Positions 1-7,135 of a DNA stretch of 8,649 nt are shown here, piece by piece. Under the pieces are notes generated by a model, which did not search any database, was not told the origin of the DNA, and was given only the letters and a program-made list of their open reading frames with translations. Numbering within the stretch: the stretch's first letter is position 1; the number at the start of each line of letters is the position of its first letter. Source of the stretch: an uncultured Planctomycetaceae bacterium (lineage in GTDB: Bacteria; Planctomycetota; Planctomycetia; Planctomycetales; Planctomycetaceae); the NCBI GenBank assembly GCA_937975745.1, contig CALJUK010000568.1, forward strand, positions 1 through 8,649. Reading direction: 5' to 3'. The position numbers and the translations under genes were made by a program.

Positions 1-208
1 CATTCACAGGACGAAGACGAAGCACACAGAGGTTTTGGAACCGCTTCTAGAACGAGTCTCAAGTTCGGCTCGGCGGGCTGTGGTCAGGCATTGGCCGCCC
101 ACAGAATGTCCGGCCCCTCGGGCATCATTGCGAGATGACCGCCAGCCTCCCTTGAATTCCACCTGTTAAAGTAGCTTCTCGAATCTGAGCAAACCGGGGA
201 GTGAGAGC
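1..208. other. Left-edge region without a recognisable gene
   Basis: No protein family is recognisable here. Two + frames are open from the left edge: frame 1 up to a TGA at 136-138 and frame 2 up to a TAA at 167-169. Either could be the tail of an upstream gene, but neither translation shows a known motif, and open frames of 45-55 codons are common by chance in GC-rich DNA. The last 15 bases before the next gene hold its purine-rich ribosome binding region. Confidence 0.4.
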
Positions 209-976
209 GTGCGATTTCAGAATCGAGTGGTGATCGTTACCGGGGGAAGCAAGGGGATCGGTGAGGGGTGCTCGCGCATCTTTGCCCGGGAAGGGGGGCG
301 TGTCGCCATTCTCGCCCGAGGTGCCGACGCGGGCGAAAGACTGGCCGCCGAGTTGACTGCCGCCGGTCCCGGGGAAGCCTGTTTCGTTCCCTGCGACGTC
401 AGCGACCACAGGCAACTCCACGATGCAATCGAGCTGACTGTCGCGAAATACGGTCAACTCGATTGCATCATTAACAATGCGGGCGTGCATCCTCCGGCGA
501 CACCCATCGAAGAGACTTCCATCGAACTGATGGAAGAACTGATGCGGACGAACTACCTCAGTACATTCGCGGGTGCCAAGTACGCGGTACCCCATCTTCG
601 CAAGACACGCGGCACGATCATCAACATGTCATCGATGACGGCCGTCCTGGGGCAGGAACATTCGACCGCTTACTGCGCGACAAAGGCAGCTCAGGTCGGT
701 TTTACAAAGGCGCTGGCAATCGAGTTGGGTCCGCTTGGAATCCGCGTGAACGCGATTTTGCCCAGCAATATCGACACGCCATTGATGCGAGACTGGGCGG
801 CCACCCTTCCCGATCCGGAGTCGGCCCTGCACCGTGTCAGCGATCTCCAGGTCTTCGGTCGGATGGGAACCTCGGAAGAAATGGGGCGGATTGCGCTCTT
901 CCTGGCAACGGACGAATCGAGCTTTCTGACCGGCCAGGCAATCGAAGCCGAAGGGGGCGCCAGCCTCGACTACTGA
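209..976 (+). CDS. SDR family NAD(P)-dependent oxidoreductase, HSD17B14-like
   Basis: A 255-residue classical short-chain dehydrogenase, probably a soluble cytoplasmic enzyme that oxidises or reduces a hydroxyl or carbonyl with NAD(P). Seen in the protein: the cofactor-binding glycine motif TGGSKGIG (11-18), CDV at 62-64, NNAG (89-92), Asn115, Ser142, and the catalytic pair Tyr155/Lys159 (YCATK). The tetrad Asn-Ser-Tyr-Lys is therefore intact. Two stretches, NNAGVHPP near 89-96 and the PDPESALHRV to FGRMG part near 201-220, resemble human 17-beta-hydroxysteroid dehydrogenase type 14 as I remember it; the physiological substrate here is unknown. The usual PG before the substrate loop is PS (185-186, PSNIDTP). 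The GTG start at 209 is chosen because GGGGAG (196-201) lies seven bases upstream and the glycine motif sits at the normal distance from it. It appears monocistronic, with a 213-base gap before the next gene. Confidence 0.94.
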   Translation: MRFQNRVVIVTGGSKGIGEGCSRIFAREGGRVAILARGADAGERLAAELTAAGPGEACFVPCDVSDHRQLHDAIELTVAKYGQLDCIINNAGVHPPATPIEETSIELMEELMRTNYLSTFAGAKYAVPHLRKTRGTIINMSSMTAVLGQEHSTAYCATKAAQVGFTKALAIELGPLGIRVNAILPSNIDTPLMRDWAATLPDPESALHRVSDLQVFGRMGTSEEMGRIALFLATDESSFLTGQAIEAEGGASLDY

Positions 977-1034
977 CAGACAATTCGGCACCCGTCCGAC
1001 AAATATCTTTTTCGATACGGACGCCACGTAAAGC

Positions 1035-1099
1035 TGCAATGCATCCGCATCGATGCGGCGACGACATTGCAAATGCCGTTTGTCCCGCTATAAATAGCG
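1035..1099 (+). promoter_or_regulatory. Candidate rimK promoter flanked by two palindromes
   Basis: A sigma70-like pair is visible: TTGCAA (1067-1072, 4 of 6 consensus) and TATAAA (1089-1094, 5 of 6), with a 16-base spacer. This would give a leader of roughly 90 bases before rimK. The -10 hexamer lies inside the inverted repeat CGCTAT-AA-ATAGCG (1086-1099). Just upstream of the -35 is a perfect 14-base palindrome, CCGCATCGATGCGG (1045-1058), framed by TGCAAT (1035-1040) and ATTGCA (1066-1071). The geometry would suit an activator or repressor site. The promoter call rests only on consensus matching. Confidence 0.45.
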
Positions 1100-1189
1100 C
1101 GCCGTTTCCCGATGGCGTGCAAACATCCGTCGAAGTCCGCAACGGATTCCGTCCGTATGCGGCTTCTTCCCCCGCGACAGTGAGTTTTC

Positions 1190-2095
1190 ATGAAGATTGC
1201 GATTCTCTCGCGAAAGCCAAGCCTGTTTTCGACATCGCGTCTGCGCGAAGCGGGCGAAGCACGCGGGCACGAGGTCTATGTCATCGACTATTTGCGATGC
1301 TACATGGACATTACGTCTCAACGGCCCAGTGTGCTGTACCAGGGAGAAGAACTCCGGGGCTTCGACGCCGTCATTCCGCGGATCGGCGCTTCCCAAACGT
1401 TCTACGGAACGGCTGTTGTCCGGCAGTTCGAAATGATGGGTGTCTTCCCGGTCAACGAATCTCAAGCGATTTCTCGTTCACGAGACAAACTCCGCTGCCT
1501 GCAACTTCTTTCGCGGGTTGGACTTGGGCTGCCCGTTACCGGCTTTGCGCACTCGACCAAAGACATCGACAGTCTGATTGACCTGGCGGGTGGGGCTCCG
1601 CTTGTCATCAAGCTGATCGAAGGAACGCAGGGTGTCGGAGTCATTCTGGCGGAGACACGCAAGGCGGCTCAAGCGGTCATCGAAGCATTTCGCGGACTGG
1701 ATGCCAACATTCTTGTTCAGGAATATATCAAGGAGGCCGGTGGGGCCGACATTCGTTGCTTTGTCGTCGGAGACAAGGTTGTCGCCAGTATGAAGCGGCA
1801 GGGAGGTCCAGGCGAGTTTCGCTCGAACCTGCACCGAGGCGGTTTCGCCGAGAAGATTACGATCACGGCTGAGGAACGCCGGACGGCCAAGCGTGCCGCC
1901 CGAACCATGGGACTGCATGTCGCCGGTGTCGACATTCTGCGGGCCAATCGTGGCCCCGTCATCATGGAAGTGAATTCGTCTCCCGGCCTGGAGGGAATCG
2001 AACAGGCCACCGGAGTCGATGTCGCCGGGAAGATATTCGAATTCATCGAAAAGAAAGCAAAGCTGGGCGAAACACGAGACCGCGGCAAAGGCTAG
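1190..2095 (+). CDS. rimK: RimK, ribosomal protein S6 L-glutamate ligase (ATP-grasp)
   Basis: A 301-residue cytoplasmic ATP-grasp ligase that uses ATP to add glutamate residues to the C-terminus of 30S protein S6, altering ribosome behaviour. The N-terminus MKIAILSR, the block DAVIPRIG (59-66), FYGTA (71-75), RSNLHRGG (211-218) and VAGVDILRANRGP (244-256) are nearly the same as E. coli RimK as I remember it, and the length (about 300) matches. ATP- and metal-binding residues line up at the same numbering: Lys100, Lys141, Asp248, Glu260 and Asn262. The ATG at 1190 is chosen because the conserved first beta strand begins there; the ribosome binding site is weak (GTGAG at 1180-1184). No RimB-like protease gene, a frequent partner of rimK, is visible beside it. 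Substrate specificity for S6 is inferred from the family; some relatives act on other glutamyl substrates, but the similarity here favours true RimK. Confidence 0.95.
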   Translation: MKIAILSRKPSLFSTSRLREAGEARGHEVYVIDYLRCYMDITSQRPSVLYQGEELRGFDAVIPRIGASQTFYGTAVVRQFEMMGVFPVNESQAISRSRDKLRCLQLLSRVGLGLPVTGFAHSTKDIDSLIDLAGGAPLVIKLIEGTQGVGVILAETRKAAQAVIEAFRGLDANILVQEYIKEAGGADIRCFVVGDKVVASMKRQGGPGEFRSNLHRGGFAEKITITAEERRTAKRAARTMGLHVAGVDILRANRGPVIMEVNSSPGLEGIEQATGVDVAGKIFEFIEKKAKLGETRDRGKG

Positions 2096-2420
2096 CCTGC
2101 GCGAGACGGTGTGGTTTTGACCGTTTTGACGATTGTTCCACCGTGATCCACGCCTGCCCCCACTCACCAGGTGCGTTTCGCTCAATTTCTGCCCGCATCA
2201 ACAGTGTGATGCCCATAGGGCCGTCCGAACGGACTGGCAATCGCCTCGAGGCAGGGATATCATCAAAATCGCCCCGGATTCCGCTGATGCGGGTTCGTTG
2301 TGCATGGGTCGCTTGCCGGCGAGGCCGATTTCGAGCGGGACCATGAGGGCGGCTGTTCGTCCAACACGCCGTCACGCGTGGATCGGGCAGAGTCTCAGTC
2401 GTAAGGACGGCGGGTGCTGA
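2096..2420. other. Gap between rimK and the sigma gene, rich in palindromes
   Basis: I see no convincing gene in these 325 bases. The longest + frame has a TTG start and a translation without family motifs, and the minus frame is the shadow of the flanking genes. Short palindromes cluster at 2211-2260: GCCCATAGGGC (2211-2221), GTCCG-AA-CGGAC (2223-2234), GCCTCGAGGC (2243-2252) and GATATC (2255-2260). A small CCGC-TGAT-GCGG hairpin follows at 2281-2292. The segment presumably carries the control region of the sigma-kinase pair, but no clear -35/-10 pair stood out. Confidence 0.4.
2106..2127 (+). terminator. Weak terminator-like hairpin after rimK
   Basis: ACGGT (2106-2110) can pair with ACCGT (2120-2124) across a nine-base loop, followed by TTT. 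The stem is only five pairs. An alternative partner, CACCGT at 2139-2144, competes for the left arm. This is a weak candidate. Confidence 0.22.
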
Positions 2421-3029
2421 ATGTCTGAATTTGTGGCCGATGCGATACCGCTGCTGAGTACGGCGGGGTTGCTCGAACAACTTCGACGAGGTGATGACAG
2501 CGCCTGGACGCGGTTTGCCAACCGATATGCTCCGGTCGCTTATGCATTCAGCCGGCGGCGATCCGCCTCGCCGCCGATCGCGCAGCAAACCGTACAGCGT
2601 GTATTTGGCGATATCCATCGGGAATTGGAATCTTCTCGCTTTGTCGAGAGTGACGCTTCCGCATTGGAATGGGTCCTTAATCTGGCTGATCAGCATCTGA
2701 CTGAATCGGCCGTCGACCGGACATTGGACCACGGAACGGGCGAGTCACCCTCGCACCACGATGCGACGATGATTGTCACGCGGGAGCCCCGCGCGGGCGG
2801 AGAGGAAGGGGCCGACGACTATAGCCTCAGTCTGGCCATTCTCGTGCAGCAGGTTCTCCAGGAGTTGAGGGCCGATTTTCCGTCCGAGTCGCTCTCCATC
2901 TTTCGAAGAGTCGTTGTTGACGGCGAATCGGCCAGTACGGTGGCGGAGTCACTCACCTTGCCGATCGGCACCGTTTACCGCACAGTTCACGAAGTGCTGC
3001 AGCGGTTGCGAATGGAACTTAAGAAGTAG
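2421..3029 (+). CDS. Divergent ECF-type RNA polymerase sigma factor
   Basis: A 202-residue protein with the two-domain layout of ECF sigma factors. A region 2 equivalent spans about 16-101 (LLEQLRRGDDSAWTRFANRY, then ALEWVLNLADQHL resembling the usual W-L-IARN helix). A linker of about 38 residues (102-139) is rich in Gly, Glu and Ser. A region 4 helix-turn-helix spans about 140-199, with ESLTLPIGTVYRTVHEVLQRLR as the recognition unit. The normally acidic patch before helix 2.2 (DAED-Q type) is SPPIAQQTVQRVF here, so core or promoter contacts may be unusual. The gene lies 68 bases before a giant Ser/Thr kinase on the same strand; ECF groups linked to Ser/Thr kinases are known in planctomycetes, so phosphorylation control is a fair inference. 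No anti-sigma gene is visible. The ATG at 2421 has AAGGA 13 bases upstream and GCGGG nearer. The sigma family call is firm on region 4 and moderate on region 2. Confidence 0.84.
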   Translation: MSEFVADAIPLLSTAGLLEQLRRGDDSAWTRFANRYAPVAYAFSRRRSASPPIAQQTVQRVFGDIHRELESSRFVESDASALEWVLNLADQHLTESAVDRTLDHGTGESPSHHDATMIVTREPRAGGEEGADDYSLSLAILVQQVLQELRADFPSESLSIFRRVVVDGESASTVAESLTLPIGTVYRTVHEVLQRLRMELKK

Positions 3030-3037
3030 TGCACCGC

Positions 3038-3089
3038 GCCGCGGGCAGCAGACGACGGTGGTTACCCGCTGCTGCGGCAGAGTGAGGAG
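3038..3089 (+). promoter_or_regulatory. Hairpin and strong ribosome binding site before the kinase gene
   Basis: GCAGCAG (3045-3051) pairs perfectly with CTGCTGC (3069-3075), and GCC/GGC pairs just outside could extend the stem past a bulge. The hairpin lies between the sigma stop and the kinase start. It is followed by GAGGAG (3084-3089), eight bases before the ATG at 3098. It could tune the ratio of sigma factor to kinase or merely reflect GC-rich sequence. Confidence 0.35.
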
Positions 3090-3097
3090 CAGGCCCG

Positions 3098-6000
3098 ATG
3101 AATAATGGCCCCCAGGCAATCAGCGGCGATGATGGGCGTGATGAGTGGCTGCAGGGACTGCACCGAGGCATTCTGACAGCGGACGAGCTGGACCGGACGC
3201 TGGTCTTGCTGGAATCACGTCCCGATCTGCGCGCTCGACTGGACGCCATGCAGGTCGAAGATCCGCTGTTGCAGGCGGTGCGGGCCGGGTTCGCCCCACC
3301 CAGTCTGCAGGAGAACGAATGCGGAAACAGCGTGATATCAGTCGCGAATCTCGCCGATTCCTCATCGACATCGGGAGACCGCACCCGACTGACCACCGAC
3401 ACGGCAGAGAGGCCAGCGACAGCCGCCGACCTCAATCTCCGCGAAATCGGGCAATACCGCATTCGTGAACTGCTTGGTCGAGGGGGCATGGGTTCTGTCT
3501 ACAAGGGGGTCCATCCCCAGTTGGACAAGGTTGTTGCCATCAAACTGCTGAAAGAAGGTCTGGCGTCCGACAGCAACGCCGTGGCACGCTTTGAGCGCGA
3601 AATGAAAGCCGTCGGAAGGCTCGACCACCCCAATATCGTCCGGGCCACCGACGCCGGGACGGCCAGCGGCCACATGTATCTGGTGATGGAGTTCCTGGAC
3701 GGGATTGACTTACGGCAACTGGTTGACGAGCAGGGGCCGTTGTCGATTCCCAATGCCTGCGAGATCATTCGCCAAGCGGCCGTTGGCCTGCATTACGCGC
3801 ACCAGGCAGGACTCGTCCACCGGGATATCAAGCCCAACAACATCAGTGTCACGTCTCTTGGACTGGCGAAGGTTCTCGATCTGGGTTTGGCCCGGCTCAC
3901 CGAAGATGAAGCGGGCGAATCTCCGCAGTTGACACAGACATCACAGGTCTGTGGGACTTACGACTACATGCCTCCCGAGCAGTGGGAAAGCACGCACAGC
4001 GTCGATCACCGAGGTGACATTTACAGTCTCGGCTGTACGCTGTACTTCCTGCTTGCTGGTCGAGCTCCATTCGACGATCCCAAGTACCAGGGAAGCTATC
4101 TCTCGAAAATGAAGGCTCACATCATGGAGCCGGTCCCATCGATTCGAGAGCAACGCGCGGATGTTCCCGACGGCCTCGTACACATCATCGAACACATGAC
4201 GGCGAAAGAACAGACGGAGCGTTATCAGTCGGCAGCCGACGTTGCAAATGACCTGACCCAATACTGTCAGGGAAGCCACATCGCCGCCCTGATCGATCCA
4301 AACGCCAGTCCCACCGAGGCCGCAGTGGGATACCCAACGGCCATTTCGAGCGGCAGCGGGCGAACAGAGCCGGCCTGGAAATCGGGCTCGCAGTCGAGCG
4401 TGGCAACGGCTGCGCCGGCATCGGGGCGCGGTCTCTGGCTGATCGGTGGCGGACTGACTGTCGCGGTCGCAGTTGTCGGTATTGTTGTCGCGCAGATGAT
4501 CGGAGCCAACGCCGGTCGGAACTCCGTCCCATCCGAAAGCGATCTGGCGGTGGCCGGTGTGCTACCGCCCAAGCCTGCGACTCCCGCGGCCGGTTCGAGT
4601 TCGCCCGAATCGACAGCCGCGATGGCTGGGGCCAATTCCCAAGACTCGACTCAGACACCGCCTCCGACAGTGAAGCCGATCATCGCGTCGGTCGCCGATC
4701 AGCGTATCGTTGAGGAGCAGCAATTTAGTGTTGCCCTGCGCGTGACCAACGGTGATGCCTTGCCGGGCAGCCTGCAGTTCTCACTTTCAGCTGACGCACC
4801 TGAAGGTGTTTTCGTCCAGGCGAAGACCGGCGCCGTGTCCTGGAAACCGACCGAAGCTCAGGGACCCGGAAAATATCCGATCACGATTCTGGTCAGCTCG
4901 GACAACGCGGCAGTTGAACCTGCGACGCTGACGTTCACGTTAGACGTCCAAGAGGCCAATGTCGCGCCGGTCATGGAGCCATTGGAGAACCTGAGTGTCG
5001 AAGAAGGGGCCACCGTCAAGTTTGTCGCCCGCGCTCGAGATGCAGATCTGCCGGCCAACGGACTGCGGTACAGTCTGGGAGAGGATGCCCCCGAGGGGGC
5101 GGTCATCGATCCGGCCAGCGGCCGCGTCTCGTGGACTCCGACGGAAGCCCAGGGACCGGGGGAATATGTCCTGACCGTTCGAGCAACAGATGACGGACAA
5201 CCGGCCCGGTTTGACTTCAAGACGGTGACTATCAAAGTCAGCGAGGTCAACCAGCCGCCCGTGGTGGATGTCCCGTCAGAACACCGTCTCGGCCCGAACG
5301 AACGCCTGGATTTCATTGTGCGTGGAAGCGATCCCGATTTGCCGGCCGTTGATGTGACGTATCGTCTCGGTGACGGAGCTCCCACAACCGCAACCCTTGA
5401 CCGCAAAACAGGGGCATTTCATTGGGTATCGAAGGCCGAAGACGTCGGGAAGACGTATACCTTCCCTGTGATTGTGACCGAAGTCGGTCCGAAGCCTCTC
5501 GAAACATCACGCACGCTGACAGTGCACGTCGAGCGTTACGTCCGCAACTCGATTGGTATGGCGTTGGCCTACGTGCCGGCGGGACGATTCCGGATGGGAT
5601 CGCTCGTGCTCGATGAAGACAACGTGGCGGCATTACTGGGCTTCAGCCCTGATACCAAAGGAAGTCCTCCCAAGGGAACAACTCCGCCCGCTTCGTCCAC
5701 CAAGTCCGGGAAAGCAGTCGGGGGAGAGGCCTTCTCGGATGAACGTCCCGTCCGGATCATCGAATTCTCGCGTCCCTTGCACGTCGGCGCATATGAGGTG
5801 ACACAAGCCGAGTACGAGCAGGTGATGGGCCGCAACCCCAGCCATTTCGCGCCACAAGGACGCGGGGCCGACCAGTTGAAGGGTGTCGACAATCCGGCGC
5901 AACTGCCGGTGGAATCGATCACCTGGGACGACGCGGTGACTTTCTGCCGCAAGCTTTCGGAACTGCCCGCGGAGAAAGCCGCCGGCCGAGTCTACCGCCT

Positions 6001-6463
6001 TCCGCAGGAAGCAGAGTGGGAATACTTCTGCCGAGCGGATACTGGCACGAAGTTTGCGTTTGGAAATCAACTATCTTCAAGCCGGGCAAATTTTGACGGT
6101 ACCACCGGCTGGCAGGGTGCACCGGCGGGACCCTTTCTGAAACGGACTGCCGCTGTTGGCTCGTATGCCCCGAATGCATGGGGCCTTTACGATGTGCACG
6201 GCAATGCGGCGGAATGGTGTGCCGACTGGTATTCACCCAAGGCGTACGAAGTGACCGAGACGCTCGACCCCAAGGGTCCCGGTCCAGAAGAGGAATCGGT
6301 CGTCCAGAGCGGCAGACATCGAGTTGTCCGCGGAGGTGGATGGAACGAAATTGCTGCCTATCTGCGCGCTGCACAGCGTGGCCATTCGCGAACGCCCAAC
6401 AGCAGTATCGGCCTTCGTGTTGTCTGCGAAACGCGCAAGACAGAACCAGAAGCCAACAAGTAG
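3098..6463 (+). CDS. Membrane Ser/Thr kinase with Ig-like repeats and C-terminal FGE-sulfatase domain
   Basis: A 1121-residue receptor-like Hanks-type kinase. A helical N-terminal tail (1-115) precedes the kinase domain (about 120-389): P-loop GRGGMGSVYKG (127-137), Lys149, Glu168, catalytic loop HRDIKPNN (241-248, Asp243), DLG (261-263) and PPE (292-294). All key catalytic residues are present, so it should be active in the cytoplasm. One membrane helix spans about 445-469. A Pro/Ala/Ser linker (470-524) leads to three Ig/cadherin-like units of 97 residues each (525-621, 622-718, 719-815). A C-terminal FGE-sulfatase (SUMF1-like) domain covers 817-1111, with AEWEYFCRA, DVHGNAAEW and RVVRGGGW. 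Aligned from memory to human SUMF1, its catalytic cysteines 336 and 341 correspond to Ala1087 and Ala1092, so it probably binds ligand rather than making formylglycine. A low-complexity insert (about 836-880) interrupts that domain. Gene order suggests cotranscription with the upstream sigma factor. The outer domains should face the periplasm. Confidence 0.96.
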   Translation: MNNGPQAISGDDGRDEWLQGLHRGILTADELDRTLVLLESRPDLRARLDAMQVEDPLLQAVRAGFAPPSLQENECGNSVISVANLADSSSTSGDRTRLTTDTAERPATAADLNLREIGQYRIRELLGRGGMGSVYKGVHPQLDKVVAIKLLKEGLASDSNAVARFEREMKAVGRLDHPNIVRATDAGTASGHMYLVMEFLDGIDLRQLVDEQGPLSIPNACEIIRQAAVGLHYAHQAGLVHRDIKPNNISVTSLGLAKVLDLGLARLTEDEAGESPQLTQTSQVCGTYDYMPPEQWESTHSVDHRGDIYSLGCTLYFLLAGRAPFDDPKYQGSYLSKMKAHIMEPVPSIREQRADVPDGLVHIIEHMTAKEQTERYQSAADVANDLTQYCQGSHIAALIDPNASPTEAAVGYPTAISSGSGRTEPAWKSGSQSSVATAAPASGRGLWLIGGGLTVAVAVVGIVVAQMIGANAGRNSVPSESDLAVAGVLPPKPATPAAGSSSPESTAAMAGANSQDSTQTPPPTVKPIIASVADQRIVEEQQFSVALRVTNGDALPGSLQFSLSADAPEGVFVQAKTGAVSWKPTEAQGPGKYPITILVSSDNAAVEPATLTFTLDVQEANVAPVMEPLENLSVEEGATVKFVARARDADLPANGLRYSLGEDAPEGAVIDPASGRVSWTPTEAQGPGEYVLTVRATDDGQPARFDFKTVTIKVSEVNQPPVVDVPSEHRLGPNERLDFIVRGSDPDLPAVDVTYRLGDGAPTTATLDRKTGAFHWVSKAEDVGKTYTFPVIVTEVGPKPLETSRTLTVHVERYVRNSIGMALAYVPAGRFRMGSLVLDEDNVAALLGFSPDTKGSPPKGTTPPASSTKSGKAVGGEAFSDERPVRIIEFSRPLHVGAYEVTQAEYEQVMGRNPSHFAPQGRGADQLKGVDNPAQLPVESITWDDAVTFCRKLSELPAEKAAGRVYRLPQEAEWEYFCRADTGTKFAFGNQLSSSRANFDGTTGWQGAPAGPFLKRTAAVGSYAPNAWGLYDVHGNAAEWCADWYSPKAYEVTETLDPKGPGPEEESVVQSGRHRVVRGGGWNEIAAYLRAAQRGHSRTPNSSIGLRVVCETRKTEPEANK
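4670..5542 (+). repeat. Three in-frame 291-bp units encoding Ig/cadherin-like domains
   Basis: The kinase ectodomain holds three consecutive units of exactly 97 codons (4670-4960, 4961-5251, 5252-5542). Matching positions fall 97 residues apart without gaps, for example SLSADAP (562), SLGEDAP (659) and RLGDGAP (756). Units 1 and 2 share PTEAQGPG (584-591 and 681-688); unit 3 has lost this block. The shared block suggests duplication, with unit 3 older or more diverged. Confidence 0.85.
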
Positions 6464-6493
6464 AGCGAGCTGCATCTGACTGTAGCGGGTGTC

Positions 6494-6543
6494 GGCGGCG
6501 TAAACTGCCTGATTCGCAGGCCATTCAGCGTCCAAACGCCGCC
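6494..6543 (+). terminator. GC-rich nested hairpin after the kinase gene, without a U tract
   Basis: GGCGGCGT (6494-6501) pairs perfectly with ACGCCGCC (6536-6543). Inside the loop a second hairpin forms from GCCTG (6507-6511) and CAGGC (6517-6521). It begins 30 bases after the kinase stop codon. No T-run follows, so it may be a processing or 3'-end protecting structure rather than an intrinsic terminator. A separate tight palindrome, GTACGC-AAT-GCGTAC, follows at 6550-6564. Confidence 0.4.
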
Positions 6544-6628
6544 ACAGTTGTACGCAATGCGTACTGGACGAAGGCCTGTACCGGCGGCAGTGGCCCCGCG
6601 GGTCTCGGACCGGCGGGAGCCTGAGTCA

Positions 6629-6847
6629 ATGATCAACGATCCCGAAGACTGGCAACAACAGCTACTCCATCAACCGCTGGTGTTAACCGGTGGTTGGCTC
6701 GCGGCCATCGGGCTGTTTGTCATCGGCTGGTCGCGAATACATGCGGGAGCCCCCTGGACGGCCTGGCTGGCTCCCGTCGCATTGGCAGCGGTCCTCTATT
6801 GCGTCACCTGCCGGCTGATACTGTCTGCTGCCAACCGTGGCCGATAA
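6629..6847 (+). CDS. Small hypothetical membrane protein with two helices
   Basis: A 72-residue protein that I do not recognise. It has a short acidic, glutamine-rich head (MINDPEDWQQQ), then two hydrophobic stretches at about 17-35 and 44-61, and a short basic tail (ANRGR). This suggests an inner-membrane protein with a short loop between helices. The ATG at 6629 is preferred because GGGAG (6615-6619) lies nine bases upstream. Starts further upstream in the same frame (TTG 6548, ATG 6557) would add an arginine- and proline-rich stretch without a ribosome binding site. It follows the kinase gene by 165 bases on the same strand, past a GC-rich hairpin, and converges with csrA after 78 bases. 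It could be an accessory to the kinase system, but nothing shows this; hydrophobic composition and the binding site are the only evidence that it is a real gene. Confidence 0.52.
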   Translation: MINDPEDWQQQLLHQPLVLTGGWLAAIGLFVIGWSRIHAGAPWTAWLAPVALAAVLYCVTCRLILSAANRGR

Positions 6848-6925
6848 CGCAATTCCCAGACATGCAGCCGGGGGTGCCCAGGCGACAAATCGGATGGGAA
6901 CGACTGCTCGGCAGGCGGCAACGGA

Positions 6926-7135
6926 TCAGGCTTCGGTCGGCATCGCGGGGGGAACGTTGCCGTCGGCCTCGCTCTGGTTCTTGATGGCCTCGTAGACCTC
7001 TTGCCGGTGCACGGTCACGTGCTTGGGCGCTTCAATACCAATCCGCACTTTGTCCTTGCGGATGTCAACAATCATCAGTGTGATCGAATCTCCAATGATG
7101 ATCTTTTCGTCTGTTTTACGGCTGAGAACGAGCAT
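6926..7135 (-). CDS. csrA: CsrA, carbon storage regulator (RNA-binding translational regulator)
   Basis: A 69-residue cytoplasmic homodimeric RNA-binding protein that binds GGA motifs in mRNA leaders, usually blocking the ribosome binding site or changing mRNA stability. The start MLVLSRK and the stretch RIGIEAPKHVTVHRQEVYEAI are diagnostic. The RNA-contact residues Leu4 and Arg44 fall at exactly the family positions. The tail after about residue 52 is longer and more polar than in E. coli (61 residues), which is common outside enterobacteria. A longer frame upstream is open to 7366, but the ATG at 7135 is certain from the conserved N-terminus and from AAGGA at 7146-7142, six bases before it. 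The gene stands alone: its downstream neighbour is convergent, and no fliW or flagellar gene is visible. The upstream side has inverted repeats that could control it. Confidence 0.96.
   Translation of the reverse strand: MLVLSRKTDEKIIIGDSITLMIVDIRKDKVRIGIEAPKHVTVHRQEVYEAIKNQSEADGNVPPAMPTEA

Noticed and set aside
2133..2420. 95-codon frame between rimK and the sigma gene
   Set aside because: It has a TTG start without a clear ribosome binding site and no motif, and it covers the palindrome cluster.
2043..2732. 229-codon minus-strand frame over the sigma gene
   Set aside because: It is the antisense shadow of rimK's end and the sigma gene; its translation has no motif, whereas the + strand has clear sigma features.
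6548..6628. Longer start for the small membrane protein
   Set aside because: The extra residues are Arg- and Pro-rich, neither upstream start has a ribosome binding site, and the stretch contains a tight palindrome.
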